From the NCBI GenBank assembly GCA_027574665.1, contig CM050656.1, positions 9,127,501 to 9,191,500 on the forward strand: DNA of 64,000 nucleotides, in the 5' to 3' direction. Of the stretch, positions 61,401 through 64,000 are shown piece after piece (position 1 is the stretch's first letter; every line of letters starts with the position of its first letter). The position numbers and the translations under genes are program-made. A model generated the notes under the pieces. It worked only from the letters and a program-made list of their open reading frames with translations. It ran no database searches and was not told the DNA's origin. The stretch is from Rhynochetos jubatus (taxonomy: Eukaryota > Chordata > Aves > Eurypygiformes > Rhynochetidae).

Positions 61401-63853
61401 ACCCTAACCCTAGAAGTTGCCGACGGCGGTTTCCGGCCACGCCCCCCAAGCGTTCTGGCTAGGAAAGCTGGGGAGGGAGCCATGTCGGTGCAGTGTCGTG
61501 CTCCTCTTGGCAGGCCTTTGCAATGCCAATTATCCCTGGAGCTGTGGGCTTTCTGGTTCTCCAGACCCTAACCCTAACCCTAACCCTAGAAGTTGCCGAC
61601 CGCGGTTTCCGGCCACGCCCCCCCCGCGTTCTGGCTAGGAAAGCTGGGGAGGGAGCCATGTCGGTGCAGTGTCGTGCTCCTCTTGGCAGGCCTTTGCAAT
61701 GCCAATTATCCCTGGAGCTGTGGGCTTTCTGGTTCTCCAGACCCTAACCCTAACCCTAACCCTAGAAGTTGCCGACCGCGCTTTCCGGCCACGCCCCCCC
61801 CGCGTTCTGGCTAGGAAAGCTGGGGAGGGAGCCATGTCGGTGCAGTGTCGTGCTCCTCTTGGCAGGCCTTTGCAATGCCAATTATCCCTGGAGCTGTGGG
61901 CTTTCTGGTTCTCCAGACCCTAACCCTAACCCTAACCCTAGAAGTTGCCGACCGCGGTTTCCGGCCACGCCCCCCCCGCGTTCTGGCTAGGAAAGCTGGG
62001 GAGGGAGCCATGTCGGTGCAGTGTCGTGCTCCTCTTGGCAGGCCTTTGCAATGCCAATTATCCCTGGAGCTGTGGGCTTTCTGGTTCTCCAGACCCTAAC
62101 CCTAACCCTAACCCTAGAAGTTGCCGACCGCGGTTTCCGACCACGCCCCCCCCGCGTTCTGGCTAGGAAAGCTGGGGAGGGAGCCATGTCGGTGCAGTGT
62201 CGTGCTCCTCTTGGCAGGCCTTTGCAATGCCAATTATCCCTGGAGCTGTGGGCTTTCTGGTTCTCCAGACCCTAACCCTAACCCTAACCCTAGAAGTTGC
62301 CGACCGCGGTTTCCGGCCACGCCCCCCAAGCGTTCTGGCTAGGAAAGCTGGGGAGGGAGCCATGTCGGTGCAGTGTCGTGCTCCTCTTGGCAGGCCTTTG
62401 CAATGCCAATTATCCCTGGAGCTGTGGGCTTTCTGGTTCTCCAGACCCTAACCCTAACCCTAACCCTAGAAGTTGCCGACCGCAGTTTCCGGCCACGCCC
62501 CCCGTGGGTTCTGGCTAGGAAAGCTGGGGAGGGAGCCATGTCGGTGCAGTGTCGTGCTCCTCTTGGCAGGCCTTTGCAATGCCAATTATCCCTGGAGCTG
62601 TGGGCTTTCTGGTTCTCCAGACCCTAACCCTAACCCTAACCCTAGAAGTTGCCGACCGCGGTTTCCGGCCACGCCCCCGCCGGGTTCTGGCTAGGAAAGC
62701 TGGGGAGGGAGCCATGTCGGTGCAGTGTCGTGCTCCTCTTGGCAGGCCTTTGCAATGCCAATTATCCCTGGAGCTGTGGGCTTTCTGGTTCTCCAGACGC
62801 TAACCCTAACCCTAACCCTAGAAGTTGCCAACCGCGGTTTCCGGCCACGCCCCCCCCGCGTTCTGGCTAGGAAAGCTGGGGAGGGAGCCATGTCGGTGCA
62901 GTGTCGTGCTCCTCTTGGCAGGCCTTTGCAATGCCAATTATCCCTGGAGCTGTGGGCTTTCTGGTTCTCCAGACCCTAACCCTAACCCTAACCCTAGAAG
63001 TTGCCGACCGCGGTTTCCGGCCACGCCCCCCCCGCGTTCTGGCTAGGAAAGCTGGGGAGGGAGCCATGTCGGTGCAGTGTCGTGCTCCTCTTGGCAGGCC
63101 TTTGCAATGCCAATTATCCCTGGAGCTGTGGGCTTTCTGGTTCTCCAGACCCTAACCCTAACCCTAACCCTAGAAGTTGCCGACCGCGGTTTCCGGCCAC
63201 GCCCCCCCCGCGTTCTGGCTAGGAAAGCTGGGGAGGGAGCCATGTCGGTGCAGTGTCGTGCTCCTCTTGGCAGGCCTTTGCAATGCCAATTATCCCTGGA
63301 GCTGTGGGCTTTCTGGTTCTCCAGACCCTAACCCTAACCCTAACCCTAGAAGTTGCCGACCGCGCTTTCCGGCCACGCCCCCGCCGGGTCCTGGCTAGGA
63401 AAGCTGGGGAGAGAGCCATGTCGGTGCAGTGTCGTGCTCCTCTTGGCAGGCCTTTGCAATGCCAATTATCCCTGGAGCTGTGGGCTTTCTGGTTCTCCAG
63501 ACCCTAACCCTAACCCTAACCCTAGAAGTTGCCGACGGCGGTTTCCGGCCACGCCCCCCAAGCGTTCTGGCTAGGAAAGCTGGGGAGGGAGCCATGTCGG
63601 TGCAGTGTCGTGCTCCTCTTGGCAGGCCTTTGCAATGCCAATTATCCCTGGAGCTGTGGGCTTTCTGGTTCTCCAGACCCTAACCCTAACCCTAACCCTA
63701 GAAGTTGCCGACCGCAGTTTCCGGCCACGCCCCCCGTGGGTTCTGGCTAGGAAAGCTGGGGAGGGAGCCATGTCGGTGCAGTGTCGTGCTCCTCTTGGCA
63801 GGCCTTTGCAATGCCAATTATCCCTGGAGCTGTGGGCTTTCTGGTTCTCCAGA

Positions 63854-64000
63854 CCCTAACCCTAACCCTAACCCTAGAAGTTGCCGACCGCGGTTTCCGG
63901 CCACGCCCCCCCCACGTTCTGGCTAGGAAAGCTGGGGAGGGAGCCATGTCGGTGCAGTGTCGTGCTCCTCTTGGCAGGCCTTTGCAATGCCAATTATCCC
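63854..64000 (+). repeat. Partial satellite unit at right edge
   Basis: These are the first 147 bp of a unit, from the telomere block to CAATTATCCC. It carries a private change after the C run (CACG in place of CGCG, at about 63,914). The array therefore continues to the right of the window as well, and neither end of the satellite is visible. Confidence 0.95.

Larger units (their letters stand above)
1..64000 (+). repeat. 176-bp telomere-containing satellite array (whole window)
   Basis: The window is filled end to end by a head-to-tail tandem repeat with a 176-bp period. Telomere-block starts fall at 80, 256, 432 and so on to 63,854. I tallied the units that depart from 176 bp: their net gain is 62 bp, which fits exactly 362 complete units between 80 and 63,853. 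Unit lengths run from 170 to 182 bp. Each unit joins (CCCTAA)3-CCCTAG to a 152-bp spacer. No unit is inverted and no foreign sequence interrupts the array. By eye, neighbouring units differ at only a few positions, typical of a satellite homogenised by unequal exchange or gene conversion. The TTAGGG motif suggests a vertebrate. I do not recognise the spacer as a named satellite family. Strand is given as the one that reads CCCTAA. Confidence 0.98.
49791..64000 (+). repeat. Array zone B2 (second copy of B1)
   Basis: AAGCG and CGCAGTTT units reappear here in the order seen in B1. Matches: 16,661-17,300 with 49,800-50,440 (offset 33,139), 21,589-23,170 with 52,617 onward (31,028), 24,055-25,680 with 55,081 onward (31,026, then 31,020 after a lost hexamer at 55,406), and 26,697-31,500 with 58,067-62,870 (constant 31,370). 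Anchors for the last are TGCCTAGG at 26,740/58,110 and 27,975/59,345, and CCACCCCCCCGCC at about 28,308/59,678. Only one copy of the 4,576-bp block is represented here, and only in part. Confidence 0.85.

Noticed and set aside
1..64000. CRISPR-like array (regular repeats with spacers)
   Set aside because: The supposed repeats are telomere hexamers and the supposed spacers are the same 152-bp sequence each time, not diverse. No cas genes are present and the sequence is eukaryotic satellite.
1..64000. Window as a true terminal telomere
   Set aside because: Telomere sequence never exceeds five hexamers in a row (30 bp). A real cap is a long uninterrupted run. The array may be subterminal but the cap itself is not in the window.
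1..64000. Transposable element or retroviral insertion inside the array
   Set aside because: I followed the unit period from start to end. Every interval between telomere blocks is 170-182 bp, leaving no room for an insertion, and there are no terminal repeats or coding motifs of mobile elements.
1..64000. rRNA, tRNA or small RNA genes
   Set aside because: No unit shows tRNA cloverleaf boxes or recognisable rRNA sequence. The short hairpins are too small for known structured RNA genes.

Overview
The whole 64 kb is one satellite DNA array. I see no gene, RNA gene, transposon, inverted segment or unique sequence anywhere in it. It consists of 362 complete head-to-tail copies of a 176-bp unit between positions 80 and 63,853, with a partial unit at each edge (1-79 and 63,854-64,000). 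Every unit carries a short block of vertebrate-type telomere repeat, (CCCTAA)3 followed by CCCTAG, fused to a 152-bp non-telomeric spacer. This points to a eukaryote with TTAGGG telomeres, most simply a vertebrate. The motif also occurs in fungi, some protists and some plants, and I do not recognise the spacer, so I do not name a species. The likely setting is subterminal or pericentromeric heterochromatin of one chromosome.

Within a unit, read on the + strand, the order is: telomere block (24 bp); a CpG-rich, C-rich segment with a CCGCGG site, a CCACGCC box and a C8 run; a purine-rich GGAAAGCTGGGGAGGGAG stretch; a T/C-rich middle; an inverted repeat TTGGCA/TGCCAA overlapping a CCAAT motif; and a pair of mutually exclusive hairpins whose last base touches the next telomere block. 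All 362 units have the same orientation. The C-rich telomere strand runs 5' to 3' to the right, so if the array is near a chromosome end, that end is expected to the left.

The array has several layers of larger repeats. Diagnostic variants divide it into five zones: A1 (1 to about 11.8 kb), B1 (about 11.8-32.5 kb), C (about 32.5-38.8 kb), A2 (about 38.8-49.8 kb) and B2 (about 49.8-64.0 kb). A2+B2 is a second copy of A1+B1 in the same order. The offset starts at 38,770 bp and shrinks stepwise to about 31.0 kb, then settles at 31,370 bp, as whole units were lost or gained. Inside B1 a 26-unit block of 4,576 bp is tandemly duplicated almost without change. Smaller duplications of 352, 710, 880, 881 and 1,409 bp are nested elsewhere. 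Nearly all length differences between units sit in the C run (plus or minus 1-3 bases) or in the telomere block (plus or minus one hexamer).

The many open frames of 60-190 codons are products of the repeat itself. Because 176 is not a multiple of three, each frame shifts from unit to unit, and the same short peptides recur in every frame on both strands. I call none of them genes. The main interest lies in the hybrid telomere/satellite design, its promoter-like CpG segment upstream of the UUAGGG-sense strand, and the layered amplification history.
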